Below are positions 8,415 to 18,176 of a stretch of DNA of 64,000 bases, in pieces. Below the pieces are notes generated by a model that saw nothing but the letters and a program-made list of their open reading frames with translations, made no database searches and had not been told where the DNA came from. The DNA lies in contig NZ_FNRQ01000006.1 of NCBI RefSeq assembly GCF_900107685.1, positions 1-64,000 on the forward strand. The letters run 5' to 3'. This DNA is from Paraburkholderia sartisoli. Lineage in GTDB: Bacteria; Pseudomonadota; Gammaproteobacteria; Burkholderiales; Burkholderiaceae. A program made the position numbers and the translations under genes. Every line of letters begins with the position of its first letter. Position 1 is the stretch's first letter.

Positions 8415-11400
8415 TCAGTTGCCGAGCACGATGCCGACACCGGCGCGGACGATGGTGCTATTGCCGCCGGCGGTCGATACGCCGAGGTTATAGTTGACCG
8501 TCCCCTTCTCGTTCCAGCGCGACACGCCGAGACCCAGCGCCGCCTGGCCACGGTAGCCGGCGACACCGGCATTCAGCGTCGTGCGACCCGGCAGGTACGG
8601 CGTGACGATGTTCAGCGCGGAGGCCGATGCAATGCCTCGACGGTTGTCACGATCCATATCCTGCATGGACTTGTAGACGCCGTTCACCGCGGAGTTCATC
8701 TGGTCGACGTTGACTGCGTCGGTCGGCGCCGTACCGGCCGCCACGTTGGTGATCTGACGCTCCGCGCCGGCGGAACCCACCGACACCGAGTTGGCCCGAT
8801 CCGCCACCGAGTTCGCGCCGAGCGCCACCGCGTTGGATGCCGATGCCGTCGAACCCACGCCCAGCGCCACGGACGAATCGCCCGTCGTGCTGGTGTGCGC
8901 GCCGATTGCAATCGCCGATGCACCCGATGCCGACGCGCCGTTGCCGATCGCGATCGAATCCGTGCCGGTGGCACTCGCCGGCGTGCCGCCCGACGCATCC
9001 CCGCCGCCGTCGATGTTGATGTACGTGTTGCCGCCATCGCCGCCCGACATGTTCGCCACCTTGTTTTCGAGGCTGGAGAACTGCGAGTAGTTGACCGCAT
9101 CCGTCGCATCCGTGCCGGCCGCGATGTTCGTCAGCTTGACCGGGTCGTGACCCACGCCGCCCAGCGTGACGACGTTCCTGCTGCTGTCGTCGTAGGCCAC
9201 GGCATTGGCGGTACCGCCGCCACCGCCGCTGTAGTTCGCGACGTACGTCTGCATCTGGCCGAGGTTGACCGCGTCGGTCTGGTCGACACCCGCCGCGATG
9301 TTCTTCAGCAGCGTCGCCTTGCCGCCGCTGTTGAACGTGACCACCTGCTTCGACTGATCGTCATACGCGACGAACGCGTTGGTCACGCCACCCGTCGACG
9401 GATCGACGACGATGCCGGCTTCCTTCAACTGCCTGAGGTTGACCGCATCGGTATCGGCCGTCGCGTTGGCGACGTTCGTCAGCACCACTTCGCTGTTGCC
9501 GCCCATGCCGAGGGTGACCTTGTCGTGGGCGGACGTGTCGTACTTCACGCCATCGGTCGAACCGGTGGCCACCTTCGCGTTCACCGCCTCGATCGCCTGG
9601 CCGACGTCGTTGTACGTCGTGCCGTCCAGCGTGTAGCCCGGCTTCGAGACCTTGCCGTCCGCGCCAACCGTCGCGCTGCCGCCGAGCGCGGCCGCCACGC
9701 TGCTGGCCGTACCGTAGAGCTGCGCACCGTTGATCGCATCCGTGCTCGACGACGCCACCTTGCCTGCCGCGAGGTTGGTCAGCGCGACGGGAGCCGCCGA
9801 ACTGCCGCCCAGCGTCAGCCTGTCGTGCGCCGACGTGTCGTACACCACCGCATCCGGCGAACCGCTGCCGCCGGTCGCTGCCGCCGCCTCGATTGCCTTG
9901 CCGATGTCGGTGTAGTTCGTGCCGTCGATCGTGTACGTCGGGTTCTTGATCGTGCCGTCCGGGTTGACGGTCGCGCCGCCGCCCATTGCCGCCGTCACAC
10001 CCTTCAGCTGCGCGACGTTGACCGCATCGGTATCGCTCGTACCCGCTGCCATGTTGACCAGCTGACGCTGTGCCGTGCTGCTGCCGATCGACACCACGTT
10101 CGCGCGGTCCGCGACCGAGTTGGCACCGAGCGCAACCGAACCGGCCTGCGTCGCCGACGAATACGCGCCGAGCGCGAGCGCCTGCGTGGCGTCGTCCGAC
10201 GTGAACGCGTTGTCGCCCATCGCGACGGAGCTGTTGCCGCGCGCCGAAACGTTGGTGCCGAGCGCGAGTGCTTCCGCGCCATAGACCGCGGCCAGGTGGC
10301 CGATCGCCACGCCGTCCACCGCGTCCGAGCCCGTCGAGGCGGTATTGCCGACCACCGTCGAGTTCTCCGCGATGGCGGCCGCGCTTGCGCCGACCGCCGT
10401 TGCGTTGTCGCGGGCGGCGAACGAACCTGCGCCGACTGCGAGCGACTCCGCACCGATCGCGCTCGACATCGGGCCGACCGCCATGGCGTCGATCTTCGTC
10501 GCATCGACGTGCGTGCCCTGGCCGCCTTGCGTGACGATCGGGCTCACGGCGATGTAGTCCGTGACCGGCGTGGTCGTCGCGCCGAGCAGCATCGTCGACT
10601 TGACGTTGCTGACCTGGTTCGTCAACTGTTGCTGAAGCGCGCTCAACTGGCCGTAGGTGGCCGCGTCGCTCGCGCTGGTGCCCGAGGCGACGTTGGTAAT
10701 ACGGCGTTCGGCGCCGATGTCGCCGACCGAAACCGTATTCGCCTGGGTTGCCCGCGAATTCGCGCCGAGTGCGAGCGAGTTCATCCCCATGGCCATCGCG
10801 CCCGCGCCGATCGCAACCGCCTTGTTGCTGCCGGCGAACGCGCCGCCGCCAATCGCGATCGTGTCAGGCAGCGATGCCTGCGCTTCCGACGCCGTCGACG
10901 TCACCTTGATGTACTTCGTCGCCATCGAGATGTCGGTGTTGATCGAGTCGACCGAACCGGACACCGCGCTGATCGCGGAACCCACATCGCTGTAGGTCTT
11001 GCCGTCGACGGTGTAGGTCGGCGCCGTCACCGTGCCGTCCGCGCCGACCGACGCCTCGCCGCCCAGCGCCCTGGCCACGCTGTTCGCGGTGTTGAAGAGT
11101 TGCGTGCCGTTGATCGCGTCGCGACTGGACGCGTTCACGGCGCCCGCTGCGAGGTTGGTCAGCGTGACCGCCGGTGCGCCCGTGCCCGCGCCGCCCAGCG
11201 TCACGAGGTCGTGCGTCGTCGAGTCGTACTTGACGGCGTCAGCGGTGGCGGCTGCCGAGCCGGCCTGCACGGCCGTCTGCAACTGGCTGACGTTCACTGC
11301 GTCGGTGAGCGCCGAGCCCGCGGCGACGTTCGTCACGCGACGTTCCGCCCCCGCCGAGCCGACCGACACTTCGCCCACCGGCGTCGCGCCCGCGATCGTA

Positions 11401-14400
11401 CCCGTGCCCGGGTTATAGGCGGCAGCGGAAAGATTCGCGGTGGTCGTCGCGTTCGCGCCGAGCGCGATCGAGTTGTTCGCGGTGGCTTTGGCGTTGCCGC
11501 CAATCGCCACGGCGTTCGTGCCCGTCGCCGACGAATCGGCCAGCGTCGAGTTCACGTGGAAGTACTTCACGCCACCGCCGTCGGTGATGTTGTTCACCGT
11601 ATTGGAGATGTTCGTGACGTTGCCCGCCACGTTCGCCACGTTCTGGTTCGTCGCGAAGAGCTGCGAACCGTTGACCGCGTCCGAACTCGTCGCGCTCAGC
11701 GAACCCGCCGACAGACCCGTGATCTTCGTACCTGTCGCGCCCTTCAGCGTGATCGTGCCCAGTGTCGAGTCGTCGTACGAGACGAAGCTGCCCTTCACCT
11801 TGCCGTTGCCGTCGATGATCGCGCCCATGTCCTTCAGCTGCGCGACGTTCACCGCGTCCGTGTTGTTGACGCCCGCTGCCAGGTTCGTCAGCGTGACGGC
11901 CGGCGCGCTCGAGCCGCCGAGCGTGACCTGCGTATGCGCCGACGTGTCGTACTTCACGGCATCGGCCGCGGCCGCGCCCGAACCCGCCGTCACAGCTGCC
12001 TGCAACTGGCTGACGTTGACCGCATCGGTTGCCGCCGAGCCGGCTGCGAGGTTCGTGATGCGGCGCTCCGCGCCCGACGAACCCAGCGACACCTCGCCCG
12101 TGGCGGTCGTGCCGGCCAGCGTGCCCGTGCCCGGGTTGTAGGCCGCAGCGGAGAGATTCGCGGTGGTCGTCGCGTTCGCGCCGAGCGCGATCGAGTTGTT
12201 CGCGGTGGCCTTCGCGTTGCCGCCGATCGCCACGGCGTTCGTGCCGGTCGCCGACGAATCGGCCAGCGTCGAATTCACGTGGAAATACTTGACGCCCGTG
12301 GTGCCGTTCGTGATGTTGTTGACCACGTTGGTCAGGTTCGTCACGTTGCCGGCGACGTTCGCGACGTTCTGGTTCGTGGCAAAGAGCTGCGAACCGTTGA
12401 CCGCGTCCGTGCTGTTCGCCGCCAGTGTGCCCGCCGCAAGGTTCGTGATCTTCGTGCCGGACGCGCCACCCAGCGTGATACGGTCTTTGGCCGAAGTGTC
12501 GTACGCGACGAATGCGTTCGTCACGTTGCCGCCGCCGTCGATCGAAGCGCCCATGTCTTTCAGTTGCTTCACGTTCACCGCGTCGGAGTCCGCCGCACCG
12601 GTCGCGACGTTCGTCAGCGTGACGGGCGTGGCCGAACCCTTGCCGCCGAGCGTGACGCTGGTGTGCGACGTGGTGTCGTACGAAACCGCATCGGGCGAGC
12701 CGGCGCCTGCCGCGGCGACGAGCGCCGAGCCGACGTCGTTGTACGTCTTGCCGCCGATCGTGTAGCTCGGTTTGAGGATCGAGCCGTCCGTATTGACACC
12801 CGCGCCGCCGCCCATCGCGGACGTGACGCCCTTCAGCTGGCTGATGTTGACCGCGTCGGTGTCTTTCGTACCGGCCGCCATGTTGACGACCTGACGTTGC
12901 GCCGTGCTGCTGCCGACCGAAATCGTATTGGCGCGATCGGCCACGGAGTTCGCGCCGATCGCGACCGCGTTCGCCACGGAGACGGACGAACCTGCGCCGA
13001 GCGCCATCGACTGGGCCGCGCTGCTCGACGTGAACGCGTTACTGCCGATCGACACGGAGCTGTCGCCGAGCGTATTGGCGTTCGAACCGATCGACACGGC
13101 GTTGGCCGCCGCCGCGCGGGCCAGCACGCCGATAGCCACGCCGTTGTTGGCGTCGTTCGTGGTCGATGCCTGCGCGCCGATCACGGTGGCGTTCACCGCG
13201 CCCGCAGCCGCGATGTAACCGACGGCCGTCGCGCCGTCCTGCGCGGCGAACGAACCTGCGCCGACCGCCAGCGACTCGTTGCCGATCGCGCTCGACACCG
13301 GGCCGATCGCCATCGCATCCTGCTTGGTGGTGTCGACGTGCGTGCCGTCACCGCCTGTCGTGACGATCGGGCTGACCGCGATGTAGTCCGTCACCGGCGT
13401 GCTGGTCGCGCCGAGCAGCGTCGACGAGCGCAGCAACGTCGACTGCTTCGTGAGCTGCTGTTGCAGCGCGCTCAGCTGGCCGTACGTGGCGGCGTCGCTC
13501 GAGGACGTACCGGCCGCGACGTTCGTGATGCGGCGCTCCGCGCCCGCGCTGCCGACCGACAGCGTGTTCGCCTGATTGGCCATCGAATTGGCGCCCAGTG
13601 CGACCGAGTTCGCCGCCATGGCGGTTGCCCCGCCGCCGATGGCGACCGCGCCCGACGTACCGGCGAAGGTACCGCCGCCGATGGCGATGGTATTCGCCCC
13701 GGATGCCTGCGCCTGTGACGCCGTTGCGGTCACCTTGATGTACTTCGTGGTGTTGGTGATGTCGTCGTTGATCGTGTCGACGGTTGCGCTCATGGCATCG
13801 AGTGCGGAGCCGACATCGTGATAGGTCGTCGTGCCGATCGTATAGGCCGGAGCCGAGAGCTTGCCATCCGCGCCTACGGCTGTCGTGCCGCCCAATGCGT
13901 CCGCAACGCTGCTTGCCGTGCCATACAGTTGCGCGCCGTTGATCGCGTCCTTGCTGGTTGCCGTGACCTGACCTGATGCGAGGTTGGTCAGCGTGACCGG
14001 CGTGGTTGCGCCGGTGCCGCCGAACGTCACCTTGTCATGCGCGGAGGTGTCGTATTTGACGCCGTCTGCCGAACCCGTGGAGGCCTTCGCGTCCACTGCG
14101 GAGATCGCCGCACCGACGTCGTTGTATGTGCTGCCGTCGACCGTGTAGGCCGGCTTGCTCAGCTTGCCATCGGCGCCTACGGTGGTCGAACCACCCAGCG
14201 CATCCGCAACGCTGTTCGCCGTGCCGTACAGTTGCGCGCCATTGATCGCGTCCTTGCTGCTTGCCGTAACCTGGCCTGCCGCGACGTTGGTCAACATCAC
14301 GGGTGTGGCTGCGCCCACACCACCGAACGTCACCTTGTCGTGCGCGGAGGTGTCGTATTTGACGCCGTCGGCCGAACCTGTCGATGCCTTGGCGTCGACT

Positions 14401-17400
14401 GCGGAGATCGCCGCGCCGACGTCGTTGTACGTGCTGCCGTCGACTGTGTAGGCTGGTTTGCTCAGCTTGCCATCGGCGCCTACCGTGGTCGAACCACCAA
14501 GCGCATCCGCGACGCTGTTCGCCGTGCCATACAGTTGCGCGCCGTTGATCGCGTCCTTGCTGCTTGCCGTAACCTGACCCGCTGCGAGGTTGGTCAACAT
14601 CACGGGCGTGGTTGCGCCCACACCACCGAACGTTACCTTGTCGTGTGCCGAGGTGTCGTATTTGACGCCGTCTGCCGAGCCCGTGGAGGCCTTGGCGTCC
14701 ACTGCGGAAATCGCTGCGCCCACGTCGTTGTACGTGCTGCCGTCGACCGTGTAGGCCGGCTTGCTCAGCTTGCCGTCAGTGCCTACGGTGGTCAAACCAC
14801 CAAGCGCGTCCGCAACGCTGTTCGCTGTGCCGTACAGTTGCGCGCCGTTGATCGCGTCACGGCTGGACGCGTTCACAGCGCCCGCTGCGAGATTGGCCAA
14901 CATCACAGGCGTGGTTGCGCCCACGCCGCCGAACGTTACCTTGTCATGCGCCGACGTGTCGTATTTAACGCCGTCTGCAGAGCCCGTGGAGGCCTTGGCG
15001 TCGACTGCGGAAATCGCTGCTCCGACGTCGTTGTACGTGCTGCCGTCGACCGTGTAGGCCGGCTTGCTCAGCTTGCCGTCAGTGCCTACCGTGGTCGAAC
15101 CACCAAGCGCGTCGGCAACGCTGTTCGCCGTACCGTACAGTTGCGCGCCGTTGATCGCGTCACGGCTGGACGCGTTCACAGCGCCCGCTGCGAGATTGGC
15201 CAACATCACAGGCGTGGTTGCGCCCACGCCGCCGAACGTTACCTTGTCATGCGCCGACGTATCGTATTTAACGCCGTCTGCCGAACCCGTCGACGCTTTC
15301 GCGTCCACTGCCGACAACGCTGTGCCCACGTCGTTGTACGTGTTGCCATCGAGTGTGTAAGCCGGTTTGCTCAGCTTGCCGTCAGCGCCCACCGTGATCG
15401 AACCACCAAGCGCATCCGCAACGCTGTTCGCCGCCCCATACAGTTGCGCGCCGTTGATCGCATCCTTGCTGCTTGCCGTAACCTGACCCGCTGCGAGATT
15501 GGTCAGCATCACAGGCGTGGTCGAACCCACACCACCAAACGTCACCTTGTCATGTGCGGAGGTGTCGTATTTAACGCCGTCCGCCGAACCCGTCGACGCT
15601 TTCGCGTCCACTGCCGACAACGCTGCGCCCACGTCGTTATACGTGTTGCCGTCGAGTGTGTAGGCCGGCTTGCTCAGCTTGCCGTCGGCGCCTACGGTAG
15701 TCGTGCCACCCAGCGCGCTCGCGACACTGCTGGCCGTGCCGTACAGTTGCGCACCGTTGATCGCGTCCTTGCTACTTGCCGCGACCTGACCTGCTGCAAC
15801 GTTGGTCAACATCACGGGCGCGGTCGAACCGACACCGCCGAACGTCACCTTGTCATGCGCCGAGGTGTCGTATTTGACACCATCCACCGGACCCGCCGCA
15901 GCCCTCGCATCGACGGCGGTAATCGCCGCGCCGACATCGTTATACGTGCTCCCATCAACCGTATACGACGGTTTCGAAATCTTCCCATCGCTACCGACAG
16001 TTGAATTGCCGCCCAGCGCGCTCGCGACGCTGTTCGCCGTGCCGTACAGTTGCGCGCCGTTGATCGCATCCTTGCTGCTTGCCGTGACCTGACCCGCTGC
16101 GACGTTGGTCAACATCACAGGCGTGGCCGCACTCACTCCGCCGAAGGTTACCTTGTCGTGCGCGGAGGTGTCGTATTTGACGCCGTCTGCCGAGCCCGTG
16201 GAGGCCTTCGCATCCACTGCCGACAACGCTGCGCCCACGTCGTTGTACGTGTTGCCATCGAGTGTGTAGGCCGGTTTGCTCAGCTTGCCGTCAGCGCCTA
16301 CGGTAGTCGCGCCGCCAAGCGCGCTCGCGACGCTGTTCGCCGTGCCATACAGTTGCGCGCCATTGACCGCATCCTTGCTGCCTGCCGTAACCTGACCCGC
16401 TGCGAGATTGGTCAGCATCACAGGCGTGGTTGAACCCACACCACCAAACGTCACCTTGTCATGCGCCGACGTGTCATAACGCACGCCGTCCACCGGACCC
16501 GCCGCAGCCTTCGCATCGACTGCGGTGATCGCCGATCCAACATCGTTATACGTGCTACCGCTAACCATATACGACGGCTTCGAAACCTTCCCATCGGTAC
16601 CGACGGTCGAATTGCCGCCCAGCGCGCTCGCAACGCTGCTGGCCGTGCCGTACAGTTGCGCGCCGTTGACCGCATCCTTGCTGCCCGTCGCGACCTGACC
16701 CGCCGCGAGGTTGGTCATCATCACCGGCGCGCCTGAACCCGCGCCGCCCAGCGTGACATGATCGTGTGTCGTCGAATCGTATGTCACGGCATCGGGCGAG
16801 CCTCCACCGGACGACCCCGCGATCGCCGCATTCATCTGGTCCAGATTGACCGCGTCCGTGCCGGCCGTGCCCTTCGCCAGGTTGATGATCTGACGCTGCA
16901 CCGTGCTCGAACCCACCGATACCGCGTTGCCCCGGCTTGCCACCGAACCCGCACCGAGCGCAACCGAGCCGGCACCCACCGCGTTCGCACCCGAACCAAG
17001 CGCGACCGACTGATCCAGCACCGCGTTCGAATTCGCGCCCAGCGCAACCGAACCCGCACCCATCGCGCCGGCCCCGCGGCCGACCGCCGTCGAGGTCGCG
17101 CCACTCGCGAGCGCCCACGGCCCGGCTGCGACGGAATCGTTGCCCGTCGCGCTGGCATCGCTTTCCGGCGCGTCAGAGATTGAATTTGCCTTGAAGTAGC
17201 GCGTGTGTTCGTTCAACTGGCCGTAGTTGACGGCATCCTTTGTGTCGGTGCCATCGGCGACGTCGACGATTTTCGTGCCGCTCATGTCCGCGCCGCCCTG
17301 GAATGTGGCGCTACCGGTGGTGGTCGTGTCGCCCCGCAACGTAATGCCGCCCGGCCCGTACAGCGTGATCGCGCCCGCTCCGTTGTAGGCCGTCTGCCCC

Positions 17401-17774
17401 ACGGTGATGTAGGCGGTCGATCCATTTACACCGCCGTTCCCTGAGTTGTATTCGCCGACGACAACACCCGAGCCACCGTCGCACTCACCTTCGCCCTTCA
17501 AACCGATCGCGCCGCCCCATGCCTCGCCGTTCCACGCGGAGCCATCCGCCGCGTTCATCCACTGGCTGCTCGCCGCATTCGTTCCATCGCCCGCGCAGTT
17601 GACTATCGCCCCGGCAAACGCGGCCGGTGCGGCCGACACCGCGCCCGCACCCAGCACGACCGCCGCAACCCGCGCACGCCGCGAGGACCCCTTCTTCTTC
17701 GCCGTGCTCAGTTCGGACGCGGCGACCCACGCGCCGACCGACTCATTCCAGACAGACTTATGTACCTTGTTCAT
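8415..17774 (-). CDS. giant trimeric autotransporter adhesin (YadA/Hia type)
   Basis: 3,119 residues. It begins with an extended signal peptide (MNKVHKSVWNESVGAWVAAS, hydrophobic core and cleavage near AAFAG at about 54). The passenger is built of YadA-head units (variants of AVALGANSVA), many neck motifs (DAVNVSQL, DAVNGAQLYG) and nine 101-residue repeats starting DGVKYDTSAHDKVTFGG. The C-terminal about 75 residues (from NRRGIASASALNIV) are the YadA membrane anchor, which forms a 12-stranded barrel as a trimer. The last residues are GVGIVLGN, so the barrel does not end in an aromatic residue. It is the first gene of an operon with the OmpA-lipoprotein. It probably mediates attachment to host, matrix or other cells. 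The opposite strand carries long open frames that I treat as shadows. Confidence 0.95.
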   Translation of the reverse strand: MNKVHKSVWNESVGAWVAASELSTAKKKGSSRRARVAAVVLGAGAVSAAPAAFAGAIVNCAGDGTNAASSQWMNAADGSAWNGEAWGGAIGLKGEGECDGGSGVVVGEYNSGNGGVNGSTAYITVGQTAYNGAGAITLYGPGGITLRGDTTTTGSATFQGGADMSGTKIVDVADGTDTKDAVNYGQLNEHTRYFKANSISDAPESDASATGNDSVAAGPWALASGATSTAVGRGAGAMGAGSVALGANSNAVLDQSVALGSGANAVGAGSVALGAGSVASRGNAVSVGSSTVQRQIINLAKGTAGTDAVNLDQMNAAIAGSSGGGSPDAVTYDSTTHDHVTLGGAGSGAPVMMTNLAAGQVATGSKDAVNGAQLYGTASSVASALGGNSTVGTDGKVSKPSYMVSGSTYNDVGSAITAVDAKAAAGPVDGVRYDTSAHDKVTFGGVGSTTPVMLTNLAAGQVTAGSKDAVNGAQLYGTANSVASALGGATTVGADGKLSKPAYTLDGNTYNDVGAALSAVDAKASTGSADGVKYDTSAHDKVTFGGVSAATPVMLTNVAAGQVTASSKDAINGAQLYGTANSVASALGGNSTVGSDGKISKPSYTVDGSTYNDVGAAITAVDARAAAGPVDGVKYDTSAHDKVTFGGVGSTAPVMLTNVAAGQVAASSKDAINGAQLYGTASSVASALGGTTTVGADGKLSKPAYTLDGNTYNDVGAALSAVDAKASTGSADGVKYDTSAHDKVTFGGVGSTTPVMLTNLAAGQVTASSKDAINGAQLYGAANSVADALGGSITVGADGKLSKPAYTLDGNTYNDVGTALSAVDAKASTGSADGVKYDTSAHDKVTFGGVGATTPVMLANLAAGAVNASSRDAINGAQLYGTANSVADALGGSTTVGTDGKLSKPAYTVDGSTYNDVGAAISAVDAKASTGSADGVKYDTSAHDKVTFGGVGATTPVMLANLAAGAVNASSRDAINGAQLYGTANSVADALGGLTTVGTDGKLSKPAYTVDGSTYNDVGAAISAVDAKASTGSADGVKYDTSAHDKVTFGGVGATTPVMLTNLAAGQVTASSKDAINGAQLYGTANSVADALGGSTTVGADGKLSKPAYTVDGSTYNDVGAAISAVDAKASTGSADGVKYDTSAHDKVTFGGVGAATPVMLTNVAAGQVTASSKDAINGAQLYGTANSVADALGGSTTVGADGKLSKPAYTVDGSTYNDVGAAISAVDAKASTGSADGVKYDTSAHDKVTFGGTGATTPVTLTNLASGQVTATSKDAINGAQLYGTASSVADALGGTTAVGADGKLSAPAYTIGTTTYHDVGSALDAMSATVDTINDDITNTTKYIKVTATASQAQASGANTIAIGGGTFAGTSGAVAIGGGATAMAANSVALGANSMANQANTLSVGSAGAERRITNVAAGTSSSDAATYGQLSALQQQLTKQSTLLRSSTLLGATSTPVTDYIAVSPIVTTGGDGTHVDTTKQDAMAIGPVSSAIGNESLAVGAGSFAAQDGATAVGYIAAAGAVNATVIGAQASTTNDANNGVAIGVLARAAAANAVSIGSNANTLGDSSVSIGSNAFTSSSAAQSMALGAGSSVSVANAVAIGANSVADRANTISVGSSTAQRQVVNMAAGTKDTDAVNISQLKGVTSAMGGGAGVNTDGSILKPSYTIGGKTYNDVGSALVAAAGAGSPDAVSYDTTSHTSVTLGGKGSATPVTLTNVATGAADSDAVNVKQLKDMGASIDGGGNVTNAFVAYDTSAKDRITLGGASGTKITNLAAGTLAANSTDAVNGSQLFATNQNVANVAGNVTNLTNVVNNITNGTTGVKYFHVNSTLADSSATGTNAVAIGGNAKATANNSIALGANATTTANLSAAAYNPGTGTLAGTTATGEVSLGSSGAERRITNLAAGSAATDAVNVSQLQAAVTAGSGAAAADAVKYDTSAHTQVTLGGSSAPAVTLTNLAAGVNNTDAVNVAQLKDMGAIIDGNGKVKGSFVSYDDSTLGTITLKGATGTKITGLSAGSLSATSSDAVNGSQLFATNQNVANVAGNVTNISNTVNNITDGGGVKYFHVNSTLADSSATGTNAVAIGGNAKATANNSIALGANATTTANLSAAAYNPGTGTIAGATPVGEVSVGSAGAERRVTNVAAGSALTDAVNVSQLQTAVQAGSAAATADAVKYDSTTHDLVTLGGAGTGAPAVTLTNLAAGAVNASSRDAINGTQLFNTANSVARALGGEASVGADGTVTAPTYTVDGKTYSDVGSAISAVSGSVDSINTDISMATKYIKVTSTASEAQASLPDTIAIGGGAFAGSNKAVAIGAGAMAMGMNSLALGANSRATQANTVSVGDIGAERRITNVASGTSASDAATYGQLSALQQQLTNQVSNVKSTMLLGATTTPVTDYIAVSPIVTQGGQGTHVDATKIDAMAVGPMSSAIGAESLAVGAGSFAARDNATAVGASAAAIAENSTVVGNTASTGSDAVDGVAIGHLAAVYGAEALALGTNVSARGNSSVAMGDNAFTSDDATQALALGAYSSATQAGSVALGANSVADRANVVSIGSSTAQRQLVNMAAGTSDTDAVNVAQLKGVTAAMGGGATVNPDGTIKNPTYTIDGTNYTDIGKAIEAAAATGGSGSPDAVVYDTSAHDRLTLGGSSAAPVALTNLAAGKVASSSTDAINGAQLYGTASSVAAALGGSATVGADGKVSKPGYTLDGTTYNDVGQAIEAVNAKVATGSTDGVKYDTSAHDKVTLGMGGNSEVVLTNVANATADTDAVNLRQLKEAGIVVDPSTGGVTNAFVAYDDQSKQVVTFNSGGKATLLKNIAAGVDQTDAVNLGQMQTYVANYSGGGGGTANAVAYDDSSRNVVTLGGVGHDPVKLTNIAAGTDATDAVNYSQFSSLENKVANMSGGDGGNTYINIDGGGDASGGTPASATGTDSIAIGNGASASGASAIAIGAHTSTTGDSSVALGVGSTASASNAVALGANSVADRANSVSVGSAGAERQITNVAAGTAPTDAVNVDQMNSAVNGVYKSMQDMDRDNRRGIASASALNIVTPYLPGRTTLNAGVAGYRGQAALGLGVSRWNEKGTVNYNLGVSTAGGNSTIVRAGVGIVLGN
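9880..10995 (-). repeat. large intragenic duplication, copy 2
   Basis: Within the adhesin, a block of about 1.1 kb encodes TKYIKVTSTASEAQ, ATYGQLSALQQQL, TPVTDYIAVSPIV, SVADRAN and LKGVTAAMGGG. It parallels the block at about 12740-13820, offset by roughly 2.83 kb. The order of landmarks is the same, but the sequences have diverged. Boundaries are approximate. Confidence 0.7.
11400..12310 (-). repeat. two near-identical adhesin segments 0.72 kb apart
   Basis: The stretch coding VKYFHVNSTLADSS to AAYNPGTGT occurs at about 11400-11580 and again at about 12123-12300. The protein is nearly identical and the bases differ at only a few positions. The high identity suggests recent duplication or gene conversion inside the adhesin gene. 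Boundaries are approximate. Confidence 0.75.
12740..13820 (-). repeat. large intragenic duplication, copy 1
   Basis: The counterpart of the 9880-10995 block. It encodes TKYIKVTATASQAQ, ATYGQLSALQQQL, TPVTDYIAVSPIV, SVADRAN and LKGVTSAMGGG in the same order. Boundaries are approximate. Confidence 0.7.
13990..16720 (-). repeat. nine tandem 303-bp repeats in the adhesin gene
   Basis: Nine consecutive units of 303 bp (101 codons). The coding landmark DGVKYDTSAHDK recurs at about 14049, 14352, 14655, 14957, 15260, 15563, 15866, 16167 and 16470. Each unit also carries VMLTN.AAGQV, DAINGAQLYGTA, ADALGG and TYNDVG. Units are highly similar at the base level, so copy number could change by recombination and assemblies could collapse here. 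The outermost units are the most divergent. Confidence 0.9.
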
Positions 17775-17951
17775 CGCCTATTACAACCTCAAAAATTGCC
17801 AATGGATTCTTTTAACTTTTGCAATGCCTGACTCACTTTGCAAAAGCCCTCTTCGGGAACCGGATATGACGATTGTCTAAACGGCTTCTCGCCGCACACA
17901 GGGTGGCAATCCTGTTTATCGCGCTGCAACTTTATCGATTGAGTCCATTGG

Positions 17952-17993
17952 GTTATATCGGGCGGCACTGAATCGATGTAGGAATTTTCGTCA
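17952..17993 (-). promoter_or_regulatory. candidate adhesin promoter with inverted-heptad box
   Basis: On the minus strand a 16-base box reads TGACGAAAATTCCTAC (17978-17993). Its core GAAAATTCC is identical to the box of the solo lipoprotein. The box centre is 28.5 bp upstream of the first base of TATAAC (17952-17957), a five-of-six -10 hexamer. No good -35 is visible, as expected for an activator-dependent promoter. The start codon is about 178 bp further downstream. Confidence 0.45.
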
Positions 17994-18021
17994 ATACAGG
18001 TGAATTGAGAAGACAGCGGAA

Positions 18022-18045
18022 CCGGAAACGGGGAAGCGTTTCCGG
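18022..18045. repeat. 9-bp inverted repeat in the divergent region
   Basis: CCGGAAACG and CGTTTCCGG flank the six-base centre GGGAAG, with no mismatches. The arms contain GGAAA/TTTCC elements like those in the heptad boxes. It could be a further regulator site or the hairpin of a leader transcript. Confidence 0.5.
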
Positions 18046-18132
18046 GCGCGACTCAGAATTGGTAACGCCCGCTCGGGGCGGTGATCAGCCCATATCGCAG
18101 GGAATAAAACGGAAGACGGATCCAGCAGAAGA

Positions 18133-18176
18133 TGGGGAAATTTCCGCAACAGGACATCACGCGGGTTTTCTATAAT
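18133..18176 (+). promoter_or_regulatory. candidate flp promoter with inverted-heptad box
   Basis: The box TGGGGAAATTTCCGCA (18133-18148, one mismatch in the 7-2-7 dyad, containing the perfect palindrome GGAAATTTCC) lies just upstream of where a -35 would be. A consensus TATAAT follows at 18171-18176. The -35 position is poor. Box centre to first base of the -10 is 30.5 bp, the same as at the solo lipoprotein gene. The flp start codon is about 127 bp downstream of the -10. Confidence 0.55.

Noticed and set aside
8355..13718. 1,787-residue open frame opposite the adhesin gene
   Set aside because: It is Arg/Val/Ala/His-rich with no domain, and it lies wholly antisense to a well-supported repeat protein. 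High GC and the repeat codons keep the frame open.
14037..16004. 655-residue open frame with periodic RAVDRV-like repeats, plus strand
   Set aside because: The periodicity of 101 residues is simply the adhesin repeat read in antisense.
13990..16720. Regularly spaced repeats that could suggest a CRISPR-like array
   Set aside because: Units are 303 bp, in frame, coding and contiguous, with no unique spacers of constant size.
17446..17880. 144-residue plus-strand frame over the adhesin start
   Set aside because: Mostly antisense to the adhesin signal peptide; no ribosome-binding site or recognisable fold.
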